Origin: Orientallactaga sibirica
Lineage: Eukaryota; Chordata; Mammalia; Rodentia; Dipodidae
DNA length: 64,000 nt
Assembly (NCBI GenBank): GCA_036365145.1
Contig: JAEOAD010001942.1
Coordinates: 1,054,001-1,118,000, forward strand
Reading direction: 5' to 3'
Shown: positions 45,459 to 55,991 of the stretch, piece after piece
Layout: each line of letters opens with the position of its first letter
How positions within the stretch are numbered: the stretch's first letter is position 1
Program-made: the position numbers and the translations under genes
Notes under the pieces: generated by a model
Told to the model about the DNA's origin: nothing
The model's database searches: none
What the model saw: the letters and a program-made list of their open reading frames with translations, nothing else

Positions 45459-45852
45459 GGGCTGGTGTGGGGGATGGTTCAGCGATGAAAAGCACTTGCT
45501 TGCAAAGCCTGCTGTCCTGGGGTTCAGTACCCCAGCACCCATGTAAAGCCAGACGCACAAAGTGGTGCATGTATCTGGAGCTCATTTGTAGCAGCAAGAG
45601 GCCATTCTCACTCTCTGAACAAGAAAATCAACTTTTTATTATTTATTTATTTGATTTGATATATAGAGAGAGGCAGATAGAGAATGGGCACACCAGGGCC
45701 TCTAGCCACTGTAAACGAACTCCAGATGAATGTGCCACCTTGTACATCTGGCTTATGTGGGTGCTAGAGAATAGAACTTGGGTCCTTAAGCATTGAAGGC
45801 AAGTGCCTTAACCACTAACCCATCTCTCCAGCCCAAATAAAAATATTTTTAA
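45459..45852 (+). mobile_element. tRNA-derived SINE, interrupted
   Basis: Flanked by AAATGCAYCTT (45449 and 45854). A reverse SINE splits it near its tail. Confidence 0.85.
45632..45833 (-). mobile_element. tRNA-derived SINE nested in a sister copy
   Basis: Opposite orientation to its host, so the pair could form a hairpin. Confidence 0.9.
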
Positions 45853-46129
45853 AAATGCATCTTAATTTTCACACACCTTGTTTAAATGGTTTACCCTATC
45901 CCCACAGTATGTAGGTGTTGGCACTTCATAAGGGAGGAGTTATCTGAATGGTGGAACTGCCTATAATAATCATCAGGGAAGAGTTCTCAGAATATGGAAT
46001 AGCACCAGGCACTGATGACAAGTGTGTAAAACTTGCTCGCGTAATGGTGATAGGGTTGGGAAACAAAGTTAAGTTTCTATACATAAGGTAAGGGTTTGCG
46101 TTCAAAGGTATTTCTCTGTGTTTCACACA

Positions 46130-46290
46130 CATACTTATGTACACATATGTATACATATTTATACATATATGTACCCATATTGCATATAACTACAGAGGTA
46201 TAAGTGTACATATATGCTCATACACACTATATGCATGCACATGACTGTATATGCATGTACAAACACATGCATATGTATAAATAGTCACGT
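46130..46290 (+). repeat. Alternating TA/CA/TG low-complexity tract
   Basis: About 160 bases dominated by ACATATGTAT-like steps, 320-480 bases upstream of the FABP1 TATA box. Confidence 0.8.
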
Positions 46291-46497
46291 ATTCACATTG
46301 TTAGTTGCATGATGCATGTGTCTGTTCTATACATGCATATGTGCGTAGTATCCATACTCACATTTCACATACACACCCTTTTTTTTTCATGAGACTAGGC
46401 AAGTCCCCTCAAGCCGTACAGTGTTTAGAGCTTTGCACACGATTGGCACTCACTAATGTTTGCTGAATTAAAGCAAACCTCTGCCTTACCCATCCTG

Positions 46498-46514
46498 TTT
46501 TTTTATCATTGACC
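46498..46514 (+). promoter_or_regulatory. FABP1: Candidate CDX/GATA site of FABP1
   Basis: TTTTTTTATC contains a CDX-like TTTAT and a GATA site in reverse (TTATC, 46503-46507). Fabp1 is known to respond to Cdx and GATA factors in gut epithelium. Placement is by motif only. Confidence 0.4.
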
Positions 46515-46527
46515 ATTGCTCTCGGGA

Positions 46528-46541
46528 GTTAATGTTTGAAC
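46528..46541 (+). promoter_or_regulatory. FABP1: Candidate HNF1 site of FABP1
   Basis: GTTAATGTTTGAAC resembles the palindromic HNF1 motif (GTTAATNATTAAC) with a one-base shift in the right half. HNF1A is an established activator of Fabp1 in liver and intestine. Confidence 0.5.
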
Positions 46542-46567
46542 CTGGCCATAAAGAAATTGACGGCTAC

Positions 46568-46580
46568 TGACCTATGGCCC
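46568..46580 (-). promoter_or_regulatory. FABP1: PPAR response element (DR1) of FABP1
   Basis: TGACCTATGGCCC on the plus strand reads GGGCCATAGGTCA on the minus strand: two hexamers one base apart, the second a perfect AGGTCA. Rodent Fabp1 has a functional PPAR/RXR element at the same promoter position and of nearly the same sequence. Confidence 0.75.
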
Positions 46581-46605
46581 ATATCTGAAGGGGAAAGAAG
46601 CCCCC

Positions 46606-46612
46606 TATAAAA
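46606..46612 (+). promoter_or_regulatory. FABP1: TATA box of FABP1
   Basis: TATAAAA lies 71 bases before the ATG, which puts the start of transcription near 46636 and the 5' leader at about 40 bases. Confidence 0.85.
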
Positions 46613-46676
46613 CAGCCGTGGGCGGCCTGGCAGGCAGAACTGTGGCTCAGCGTGGAGAGGGAGCGTCATTGCCACC

Positions 46677-46743
46677 ATGAATTTCTCCGGCAAGTACCAA
46701 CTGCAGAGCCAGGAAAACTTTGAGGCCTTCATGAAAGCAATGG
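46677..46743 (+). CDS. FABP1: FABP1 exon 1 coding part
   Basis: Encodes residues 1-22 and the first base of Gly23. Donor G|GTGAGTG. It codes for strand A and the start of the helical lid. Confidence 0.96.
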
Positions 46744-48723
46744 GTGAGTGTGATGGACTGGGCACAAAAGCTGTCATCAGAGCCATGAGGGTCTGAGCCT
46801 GCTGTCAGAAACTATCTAAGGTCTGAGGTTGAGGTGGGGGGAAAGTGCAGGCTGTATGAAAGTGTGTGTGGCAGGGGAAGGGTGGGGGGCAGTTTACAGA
46901 CTTTTGTCGTCTCTTGCCACATGTCCTATTTCTCACTGGTCTGGGTTGAAGCAAGCATGTGTCTGCTGGTACACTGTTGTGTTAATTTATGCATTTATGT
47001 ATCCATTAACTAATTCATGCTCCTAGCAAACATTGGTTCAAGGCCAAGCACACCTCAAGCATGGTGCTTCCTGCATCAACCAGAGAGACAGTGATGATAC
47101 ACCCCCAACTCCAAGAAGAAATAATGGAACAAAGTACCCACAGCACATACAACTGTCTACCACACACTGTTAATGCCCCATTTAACCCTCATCCTAAAAC
47201 TCCAATTTCATCACTATTAATTTCCAATTTGCTATTTGAAGTAGCTGAGGCCAAGAAAGGTGAAGTCGCTATGACTGAAGTCACATGGCAGGAAGTGTCG
47301 GAGTTGGGACTGGAGGCTGGTGGTTGCCAGAGTCTGTTTTAACCAGGGCCCCGGGAGGGTGTGGAGGGAAGTGTCCCACCGAGGTGAAGGCTGAGTCTGG
47401 GAAGATGAGCAGGTGCCCACTGAGGGGAGGGGAAAAGGCACCCTGTGAGCAGATGGTGCAATACAACAAGGAAGGATGTTGAGAGGGAAAAGAGGAAGAA
47501 AAACAGTAAGGGCGGGGAAAGCTCAGAGCTTCTGCAGGCAAGTCACATCACTTCTGTGTCCAGCAGCCTTTACCTGTGCAAAGACCCTCCACTCCTGATA
47601 CCAGTGCACATGGTCTCTATGCACGTCCATTCACACAGGTGTGCTCTGGAAGTTGTAAAGTTTTATTCCAGAGCAAGGGACTCTGGGTACATCTTCTCAG
47701 AATGTCTTAACTCCAGAAACCACTACAGGGATATAGGTCAGCACAGATTTGCCTGGCATGGCCCCACTTGGCGCATGGGCCAGGAGGCCTCATTATAATA
47801 TCTCCCCATCACTTAAGAGGTAACCTGATTTGGAAGATCTGAACTCTGGTCTCACTGCTGTTGATACTTTCACTCTAAGAGCAAAGCCACTAAATAAGTG
47901 GACACGAGGAAGGAGACTGACTGAGAAGCAGGGTGCCACACAGAAGAGTTTCCTCAGGCCCTTGGAGGGTCCTTATTATGAATTAACTACCATGATAGCA
48001 GCAGGTCATGCCAGCTGACTGACCTTCCCATCAGAAGTAAAGACCTTATTGCTCTTTAATCCCAGCACTTAGGGCAGAGGTAGGAGGATCGCCGTGAGTT
48101 CGAGGCTACCCTGAGACTACATAGTGAATTCCAGGTCAGCCTGAGGCAGAGTGAGACCCTACCTCAAAAAACAAAACAAAAAAAAAGTGTGTGACCTGTG
48201 AAGGGACACAGCAACCTCCTCTGCTCCTCCCAGCCAATGTCTCTTGTTGGCCTTGGTATCGCAGTCCCCATCTCTGCTGTCACTAACCCTCGGATGGTTT
48301 CCGCCAGGTCTGCCAGACGAGCTCATCCAGAAGGGCAAAGACATCAAGAGCACGTCGGAGATCGTGCACAACGGCAAGCACTTCAAGTTCACCATCACCA
48401 CAGGGACAAAAGTGATCCAGAACGAGTTCACCTTGGGGGAGGAGTGTGAGCTGGAGACCATGACAGGGGAGAAGGTCAAGGTATGGGTGTCCTCTCCAAC
48501 AGCCTTCCGCTTCCAGAACTTTCCCAGGAACCTGGAATTCCTTGCCTCAAAGCTCTCACCTTCCTGGGCATGGTGGTGCATGCCTTTAATCTCAGCACTT
48601 GGGAGGCAGAGGTGGGAGGATTGCTGTGAGTTCGAGGCTACCCCAAGACTACATAGTGAATTCCTGGTCAGCCTGGGCTAGAACAAAACTCTACCTCAAA
48701 ATACAAAAAAAAAAAAAGAAAAG

Positions 48724-48758
<35 letters not shown>

Positions 48759-51700
48759 AGAAAAGAAGGGATTGGAGAGATGGCTTAGTGGTTAAGGCAT
48801 TTGCCTGAGAAGTCAAAGGACCTAGGTTTGAGTCTCCAGATCCCATGTAAGCCAAGTGAGCAAGATGGCGCATGTGTCTGGAGTTCGTTTGCAGTGGCTG
48901 GGGCCCTGGTGCACTCATTCTCTTGCTTTCTCTCCCTCTCTCTGTCTCTCTAATAAATAAAACAAATAATAAAAGAAATCAAAAGAAGAAAGAAAGAAGG
49001 AAAAAAGAAAGACAGAGAGAAAGAGAGAAAGGAAGGAAGGAAGGAAGGAAGGAAGGAAGGAAGGAAGGAAGGAAGGAAGGAAGGAAGGAAGGAAGGCTCT
49101 CACCTCCCAATTTCCCTCACAGATTCCATGTCTCTAATTTACCTCTCAGGTGGGAGGAACCGAGCGCTCAGGGAGATGCTCTTGTTTTCTCCAGCATACA
49201 TGGCTCCCACACCTGAACTCTCGCATGTACAGGATTCAGGGAAACGAGGCACAGAGCAGGGTTCTCCGTCTCAGGGTCTGCTAGGACCAGGGCTCCCAGC
49301 TCCCAAGGTCCTCCAAGGAGGACCCAGGACTGGGGCAAGTGGACATCTGACCTGAGTCAAAGCAGCTTCACCTTCTCTGGGCTGTGGTTCCATGTGGCAT
49401 TGAGAGCTGGGCCTGAGCCATGTGAATGGTCAGCAGAGAGACCGGGGACCCGACCCATGAGTCCCCTCTCCATGGGCTTCTGGTCCTCCCTACTGGGCCT
49501 CACACACCCTGGTGCAGCAAACAGCACTGAGCAGCCCTCTCTCTCCAAGTGAGCAAGATGGCATGTGTCTGGAGTTCGTTTGCAGTGGCTGGGGCCCTGG
49601 TGCACTCATTCTCTCGCTTTTTCTCCCTCTCTCTGTCTCTCTAATAAATAAAACAAATAATAAAAGAAATCAAAAGAAGAAAGAAAGAAGGAAAAAAGAA
49701 AGACAGAGAGAAAGAGAGAAAGGAAGGAAGGAAGGAAGGAAGGAAGGAAGGAAGGAAGGAAGGAAGGAAGGAAGGAAGGCTCTCACCTCCCAATTTCCTC
49801 ACAGATTCCATGTCTCTAATTTACCTCTCAGGTGGGAGGAGCTGAGCGCTCAGGGAGATGCTCTTGTTTTCTCCAGCATACATGGCTCCCACACCTGAAC
49901 TCTCGCATGTACAGGATTCAGGGAAACGAGGCACAGAGCAGGGTTCTCCGTCTCAGGGTCTGCTAGGACCAGGGCTCCCAGCTCCCAAGGTCCTCCAAGG
50001 AGGACCCAGGACTGGGGCAAGTGGACATCTGACCTGAGTCAAAGCAGCTTCACCTTCTCTGGGCTGTGGTTCCATGTGGCATTGAGAGCTGGGCCTGAGC
50101 CATGTGAATGGTCAGCAGAGAGACCAGGGACCCGACCCATGAGTCCCCTCTCCATGGGCTTCTGGTCCTCCCTACTGGGCCTCACACACCCTGGTGCAGC
50201 AAACAGCACTGAGCAGCCGCTCTCTCTGCTCTGGCCTTTCCAGACAATTTGTGCCTTGTGCTCAGCATATGTCTCTCTTCCTCTTCTATTGCTCCTTATG
50301 TCAAGGTGAATTTCAGAAAGGGAAGTCTGTTGATACACTCATGGCATAGGGTAGGTAGTCATGGGTTTTATCACTGACCTTTTTCAACTGTCCACTTTGA
50401 AGGCAGATTTTGTTTTGTTTTTTGTTTTTCAAGTTAGGGTCTCAAGCTAGCCCAGGCTGACCTGGAATTAACTATGTAATCTCAGGCTGGCCTCAAACTC
50501 ATGGCAATCCTCCTACCTCTGTCACCTGAATGCTGGGATTAAAGGCTTGTGTCACCATGCCCAACTAAGGGCAGAATTTAAAAAATATATTTTTATTTAT
50601 TTGCAAGAGAAAAGATAGTAAGTAAGAAAGAAAGAGATCCAGCACTTGGGAGGCAGAGGTAGGAGGATCACCGTGAGTTTGAGGCCACTCTGAGACTACA
50701 TAGTGAATTCTACATCAGCCTGGACTAGAGTGAGACCTTACATTGAAAAATCAAAATAAGAGAGAGAGAGAGAAGAGAGAAAGTGTGGGTGTGCCTAAGC
50801 CTTCTGCCACCACAAATGAACTCCAAGATGCATGTGCCACCTCCATGTATCTGACTTTGCATGGTACTGGGGAATTGTAACTGAGCCAGTAGGCCCTGCA
50901 AGCAAGCACCTTCAACCTCTGTTCTAATGCTAACAAGAGAAGTTCTGACCTTCTTTCATGCATACATGTACCCATTTCTAGTTCGAGGCAGAGGACTGAG
51001 GACTGGGTATATAGGGACAAGAGCATCTAGGCTGTTGCTATAGTGAGTCAGGACCCACCTCCTTCAGCGGGCTTGCTCCCTCCCTGGACCCTTCTTCATC
51101 TGCCATGTCCTTACCTCCTGCAGGCAATTGTTAAGTTGGAAGGTGACAATAAACTCGTGACCTCTTTCAAAAACATCAAGTCAGTGACTGAGCTCAACGG
51201 AGACATACTCACCAGTGTAAGTTGCCACTCTGGTCTTATGGTTCCCAGGGCTTGAGGGGAGAGGAGAGATGAAGGGTGCGGGGCAGCTGTGCCTACCCCT
51301 GTACCCTAGCTGTTCCTCCCCTGAATCCCTGACTACCCATCTTTACTATTGTCAATATCATCTACCCCTTACTGAGGATGCATTATGAAGCAGCCACTTT
51401 ACATGCCTTACCTCTAATCTTTTAAATAATTTTCTAAATTGGGGAAATGAGGCAACATCCTCTGAACATGACCTGCCTGGTGGGCTATGATGCACAGTTG
51501 TTCAGTACGAGCCACTTTGTGTATCTGGCTTTATGTATGTTTTGGGGAATTGAACTTACGCTGGCAGGCTTTGCAACAAGTGCCTTTAATTGCTAAACCA
51601 CCTCCCCAGACCTTTTTTTTTTAATTATTTTATTTACTTTTGGAGAAAGTCACAGAGAGAGACAGACAGAGAGGGAGAGGGAGACAGATAGAGAATGGGC

Positions 51701-52810
51701 GCGGCAGCAGTCTCTCAGCTGCTGTGAACGAAATCCAGATGTGTGCACCCCCTTGTTGTCAAGTGCGGCATTGCACCCTTGCGTCACTTTGCATCTGGCT
51801 AAACATGGGACCTGGAGATTGGAACCAGCATTCTTAGGCTTAGGAGGCAGGCACCTTAACCACTAAGCCATCTCTCCAGCCCCCATTTTGTTTTTTAACT
51901 TTATGAGAGAGAGACTTTTTCTTTTTTTGTTTTGGTTTTTTGAGATAAGGTGTCACTAGACCAGGCTGACCTGAAATTCACTATGTAGTCTCAGGGTGAC
52001 CTCCAACACATGGCGATCCTCCTACCTCTGCCTCCCGAGTGCTGGGATTAAAGACGTGCGCCACCACACCAGGCAGAGAGAGACTTTTTTCCTAACAAAG
52101 TAATGCAGATTATCAAAGCACTTTGTGATGGAAGAGTGATCTCTTGAGGAAGGAATGTCCTTTTCTAATTCACTAAAGCCACCCTATATCCTGGATTTGA
52201 CCTACCAAGTGTCCCCCACTTCCCCTCATGCCTCCAGGCTGCCCTTGCATTACCACTTTCGGAGTCATCAGCCAGGCCTGCTGCCCTTGCAGTTCTCCTT
52301 GTCTACTTCCTGACTCCTGTCCTCTTTTCCCAGCACCTGAATGACATGAAGTCATACAGGAGGTGCTTTGTGGACTGAGACACAGGACAAGACATGTGGG
52401 CACAACCCACCTTTTCCTATCTCTGCTGGGATGGAGGCACAGGCTTCAGGCTCAGATACAGAAGGGAAGCCCATTCAATCCAGAGGTGTCTACTGATTTC
52501 ATTTCTGGAAGCCTCAATGGCTCCTGAAGCAACCCTTTGCATCAATACAGCATCCACACACAAAGAAGGCTTTGTTCCACCAAAAGCAGGAATCTTGGGG
52601 CTGGAGAGATGGCTCTGCGGTTAAGGTGCCTCCTGTGAAGCCTAAGAACGCCCGTTCGAATCTCCAGGTCCCACATTTAGCCAGACGCAAAAGTGACACA
52701 AGCCCGCAATTGTGCACAAGGGGGCGCACACGTCTGGAGTTCATTCACAGCAGCTGAAAAGCCCTGACGCGCCCATTCTCTCTCTGCCTCTTCCTCTTCC
52801 TCTGCCTCTT

Positions 52811-52850
<40 letters not shown>

Positions 52851-54420
52851 AAAAAAAAAAAGTAGAAATCGTTCCTTGATTTCCCCATTTTATGGCACCA
52901 TGATAACTTATAGTTACAGCCATTCCTTCTGCCTCATCACCAACCAACATGCTCTAGGGGCTGTGGTCTTCCCATAAGCCCAGATGCCTAATGCCTCAAT
53001 CGACCTGGCATTAATGCAGGTTCATACTTCTTCTAAGTTTATGGTAGCTTATGAGTGGACACTCCAGGCGTGTGGTCATCTGCTATGCCTGGCTGTTGGC
53101 CACACCCTATCCCTAACTTATGAGGTCATCTGCAATTTCTCCCACGATTACGGTCCCTAGCTTTCCTTTGCACCCAGAAAGTGTGTTAGGGAGTCGCAGA
53201 AGGCAGAACTCTATCTAAGAAGGCTGTCATCACCTGCTCAGGTGGAAACATCCCTCAACCAAGGAGAGAGGGGTATCGACCGTGAAGCATACCTTCCCCA
53301 CCCCACCTCTCATTTTCAAAGCTGAGCAGGGGCACCGGGAAGAGCCATCTTAAACGGAGTCCCAGTCTCCATCCTTTGGAATGGATCTCCCCTAGTCGTC
53401 CTGTCTTCCATGAGGGAGGCACATAAAAGATTTCATAATCAGGGCAACAGATCCATGTCATCCAGCTAATAAGTGGCAGAACCAGGGCTCCAAGCCCTGG
53501 AGTGGCTCCTGAACATAAGGCCCTCCTTTCTCATTCGACAGTGTGGTAGGGCCCATCAGCAGCCTTGTTCAGGAGAACAGAATAGTAGGGGACCATTGCT
53601 CAACATTCCTCCAGCCGGGGATTCCAGAATTGCTTTCTCTTCTATTTTCTTGCTGTGCTGGGCATGGAACCCAGGACCTTGGGGATGTGAGGAAAGCACT
53701 CTGCCACTGAGCTGCACTCTCAGCCCACACCCAGTGTTTCACTAAGCTTCATTCCCCACTCTGGGGGGGGGGGAATTAAGTGCTCATTAAGTTCTAGGCT
53801 AATTGTTTGCTGTATCCATGGACATCCTTGGTACTCAGCGTCATGGACTTGGTACACAGCAGGTCTCAATGAAGTTCTGGTTCATTGTTCAGATGGCCTT
53901 GCTATAGCTGTCATTGAAGCAGAAAATAATTCAGTGAGTGTCAGGACAACTTTCCCCATGGGTAAATGAAGTGACAAAGACCCAGCACCGTGCTTGATTG
54001 TAATTGTTTTGGGGTTTTTTGATTGCTTATTTGAGGTTTTATTGTGGGGATTGGTTTTCTAAAGTAAGGTCTTCTAGCCCAGACTGACCTGGAATTCACT
54101 ATGTAGTCTCAGGCTGGCTTTAAATTCACAGTGATCCTCCTACCTTTGCCTCCCCAGTGCTGGGATTAAAAGTTTGTGCCACCATACCAGGCACAAGACA
54201 GTGTTTTAGAAATCACTGCCCACCCCTTGTTTGATCCTAAAGAAAACAGTAATCTTTGAATTGATTCATGTGTTAACATATTTGGAACCTGTTGGGGAGA
54301 CTGCTTTTTGCTGTGGTTGTACAGTTCAATGTGCAGTAAACATTTCTTGATTTCTTTTCTGACTTTCAGACCATGACATTGGGCGATATTGTCTTCAAGA
54401 GAATCAGCAAGAAAGTTTAG
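46677..54420 (+). CDS. FABP1: FABP1, liver fatty acid-binding protein (complete, 4 exons)
   Basis: FABP1 is the abundant cytosolic carrier of long-chain fatty acids, acyl-CoA, bile acids and haem in hepatocytes and enterocytes. It delivers ligands to PPAR-alpha in the nucleus. Exons 46677-46743, 48308-48480, 51124-51216 and 54370-54420 join to 384 bases: 127 residues plus TAG, exactly the family length. Introns are 1564, 2643 and 3153 bases, all GT-AG, in phases 1, 0 and 0, as in other FABP genes. The N-terminal FABP signature (residues about 4-22, starting [10 protein letters not shown]) and the lid helices (about 14-36) are present. Cavity residues Arg122, Ser39, Ser124 and Lys31 are intact. 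Ser replaces the usual Thr94 and Asn111. Kozak context is strong (GCCACCATGA). The TATA box and PPAR element suit regulation by fatty acids and fibrates. The gene looks functional. Confidence 0.98.
47155..47335 (+). mobile_element. MIR SINE relic
   Basis: Follows the MIR core order: 'catttaaccctcatcc', then 'agctgaggccaagaaaggtg', then 'gaagtcacatggcaggaagt'. Confidence 0.5.
48053..48188 (+). mobile_element. B1 SINE, 5' truncated
   Basis: Begins at 'ctttaatcccagcactta'. Confidence 0.9.
48308..48480 (+). CDS. FABP1: FABP1 exon 2
   Basis: 173 bases, residues 23-80, the length normal for this exon. Acceptor CCGCCAG|GT and donor AAG|GTATGG. Codes for the second lid helix and strands B-E. Confidence 0.97.
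48563..48766 (+). mobile_element. B1 SINE with AAAG tail
   Basis: Full length, with its tail grown into GAAA repeats (48718-48766). Confidence 0.9.
48768..48955 (+). mobile_element. tRNA-derived SINE
   Basis: The left edge of a 693-bp tandem duplication cuts through it at 48852. Confidence 0.9.
48852..49544 (+). repeat. Tandem duplication, copy 1
   Basis: Starts at CCAAGTGAGCAAGATGGC in a SINE. It contains a purine tract with 16 GGAA units (49031-49094), then unique intronic DNA to 'gagcagccctctctct'. Confidence 0.95.
49545..50218 (+). repeat. Tandem duplication, copy 2
   Basis: Repeats copy 1 with about five substitutions and a few short indels seen by eye. The GGAA array has 14 units (49722-49777). 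Confidence 0.95.
50406..50567 (-). mobile_element. B1 SINE
   Basis: In intron 2; flanked by AAGGCAGATTT and AGGGCAGAATTT. Confidence 0.88.
50578..50928 (-). mobile_element. tRNA-derived SINE, split
   Basis: Tail part 50578-50637 and head part 50758-50928, separated by a plus-strand B1. Confidence 0.8.
50638..50757 (+). mobile_element. B1 SINE nested in SINE
   Basis: 5'-truncated ('gatccagcacttgggaggc'), ending 'gaaaaatcaaaataag'. Confidence 0.88.
51124..51216 (+). CDS. FABP1: FABP1 exon 3
   Basis: 93 bases, residues 81-111. Acceptor CTCCTGCAG|GC and donor AGT|GTAAGT. Carries Ser94 and Ser111. Confidence 0.97.
51345..51455 (+). mobile_element. MIR-like relic
   Basis: 'cactttacatgccttacctc' and 'aattggggaaatgaggcaac' fit the MIR core loosely. 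Confidence 0.4.
51490..51612 (-). mobile_element. tRNA-derived SINE, 5' half
   Basis: Only the head and mid-body remain. Confidence 0.8.
51613..51884 (-). mobile_element. tRNA-derived SINE, long subfamily
   Basis: Contains 'gcggcattgcacccttgcg' in place of the CTCF-like block. Confidence 0.88.
51921..52073 (-). mobile_element. B1 SINE
   Basis: Flanked by AGAGAGAGACTTTTT at 51903 and 52074. Confidence 0.93.
52074..52595. other. FABP1 intron 3, unclassified part
   Basis: Nothing recognised. Confidence 0.4.
52596..52861 (+). mobile_element. tRNA-derived SINE, long subfamily
   Basis: Well-preserved CpG sites ('cgcccgttcgaatc'), CAAGGGGGCGCACACG core and a long CT run (52774-52846); a young copy. 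Confidence 0.92.
52862..54004. other. FABP1 intron 3, mostly unclassified
   Basis: A MIR-like stretch lies at 53430-53510 ('ccagctaataagtggcagaa') and an ID-like scrap at 53655-53730 ('gaaagcactctgccactgag'). Confidence 0.45.
54005..54193 (-). mobile_element. B1 SINE
   Basis: Diverged reverse copy about 180 bases before exon 4. Confidence 0.88.
54370..54420 (+). CDS. FABP1: FABP1 exon 4 coding part
   Basis: Residues 112-127 and TAG. Acceptor GACTTTCAG|AC. Carries Arg122 and Ser124 of the binding cavity. Confidence 0.97.
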   Translation, partial: TMTLGDIVFKRISKKV

Positions 54421-54490
54421 ACAAGTCTGCATTTCCCATTCTTTTACTGTGTAAAATTAGTATAATAAAATAAACTTTGTTTTAAAAACA
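54421..54490 (+). other. FABP1: FABP1 3' UTR with poly(A) signals
   Basis: Two overlapping AATAAA hexamers at 54464-54469 and 54469-54474. Cleavage is expected near 54485-54490, giving a 3' UTR of about 65-70 bases, short as in other FABP1 genes. Confidence 0.88.
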
Positions 54491-54544
54491 TTTCTTCTTG
54501 ATAGTTTCTCATTAACGGTACTATTGGCTTTGAATTTTTCGATG

Positions 54545-54656
54545 AGTGTGTGTGCGCACACATGCTTGTATGCGTGTGCATGCACTGGGGATTAAAGCTA
54601 GGGCCTTGCACATGTTAAGCATGCACTCTACCAATGAGCTTCATCCCCAGCCCTGA
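54545..54656 (-). mobile_element. ID/B4-like SINE fragment
   Basis: TG/CG-rich left end, then 'gagcttcatccccagccc' as the reverse ID head. Confidence 0.6.
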
Positions 54657-54970
54657 CACAGGTTGCAATAAGCACTGATCACGAATGACTCTGTAATGGT
54701 AGTCCGTGCACATCACTCTATCGGGTCAGGTCTGAAGGGTGACTCTCATCCTAATACAGACTTCATTCTCAGGTGTCCTCGGCAAGAATGCCAAGTGAGT
54801 GAATCCTTTTTCCCATCAGCCCCATGGGGAAGAAGCTGGAGCAAAAATGAGATTGAGGGTGGTTCCCCACAGGCTCGGGGAGCAAGAATGCCAAGCAGGC
54901 TGAACGGATGAGCACAGCCGCGGTGTCCTACTCCCAGTGGACAGGTACCTGTGGAATGGGAATAACATCC
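54657..54970. other. Unclassified intergenic DNA
   Basis: Nothing recognised. Confidence 0.4.
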
Positions 54971-55119
54971 ACATGGCTCAGTGGTTAAGCACTTGCCTGC
55001 AAAGCCTAAGGACCCAGGTTTGATTCCCCAGTACCCACATAAGCCAGATGCACAAAAGGGCGCATGCATCTGCAGTTCATTTTAGTGGCTGGGGGCTCTG
55101 GTGTGCCCATACTCTCTCT

Positions 55120-55191
<72 letters not shown>

Positions 55192-55222
55192 TAAATAAAC
55201 AAATACAAATAAAATATTTCAC
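54971..55222 (+). mobile_element. tRNA-derived SINE
   Basis: Lacks the first 10 bases. CT run (55109-55155) passes into about 17 CA units (55156-55189). Confidence 0.9.
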
Positions 55223-55235
55223 AAATTTTAAATTG

Positions 55236-55548
55236 AGTTTGCAGGTTTATCCCTAGCAGGCAGACTCCTGCTACATAGGGCATGTCGCTGGGGTGGATCT
55301 GAATTCCAGCCCAAAGGTATGCAGAGAAATCTGAGCTCTGGGGGTCCTGTTTGCTGCCAGTTTATGTTTGCTGGTGTTGGTGTGTGTGAGCTGGTGCTGG
55401 TGTTTTGCTTGGTGCAAGTTTTCTCTGCTTGGATCTGTGAAAGGGATCCAGCTTCTTCTGCCATTGATGGAACTTCCCCCTGGATCCTTAAGCCTGACAT
55501 AAACCCCTTCTTCCCATAATGTGTTTGATTTGGATGTAGTTGGAACTG
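55236..55548 (+). mobile_element. MaLR-type LTR fragment
   Basis: Aligns with 10640-10895: 'ccaaaggtatgcagagaaat', 'gcttcttctgccattgatgg' and the terminal 'gtttgatttggatgtag'. Confidence 0.6.
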
Positions 55549-55814
55549 ACTACAACAGGCACTGAGATTTGAATTTATATATTTTATATGTCATAAACTA
55601 TTACATTTTTTTCAGCTTAACATTTAAAGCTGACATACCGTGTACAATCACGGGATACTGCCTTGGCTCATAGACCCTATGTTGCCAATGCCTGCCCAGC
55701 TTTAGACAGCCTGTGATATACATTCTGATCAGGCCTAACCTCCAGTTCCCCTCACAGAGTGAGTACCACCATTTCCCAGTTTGCTTAGCATCAGTCCTCA
55801 GAAATGACATTCCT

Positions 55815-55976
55815 CGCTGGACATGGTGGCTCATGCCTTTAATCCCAGCACTCAGGAGGCAGAGGTAGGAGGATCACTGTGAGTTCAAGGCCACCCTGAG
55901 ACTACACAGTGAGTTCCAGGTCAGCCCGAGCTAGAGTGAGACCCTACCTTGAAAAACCAAAAGAAAAAAAAAAAAA
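55815..55976 (+). mobile_element. B1 SINE
   Basis: Flanked by AGAAATGACATTCCT at 55800 and 55977. Confidence 0.95.
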
Positions 55977-55991
55977 AGAAATGACATTCCT

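Larger units (their letters stand above)
46744..48307 (+). other. FABP1 intron 1
   Basis: Mostly unclassified. A MIR-like stretch lies at 47155-47335 and a truncated B1 at 48053-48188. Confidence 0.8.

Noticed and set aside
48898..49103. Lys/Glu/Arg-rich and Ser/Phe/Leu-rich frames
   Set aside because: They are translations of the GGAA/GAAA microsatellites. The same holds for frames at 12.4, 56.4 and 62.6 kb.
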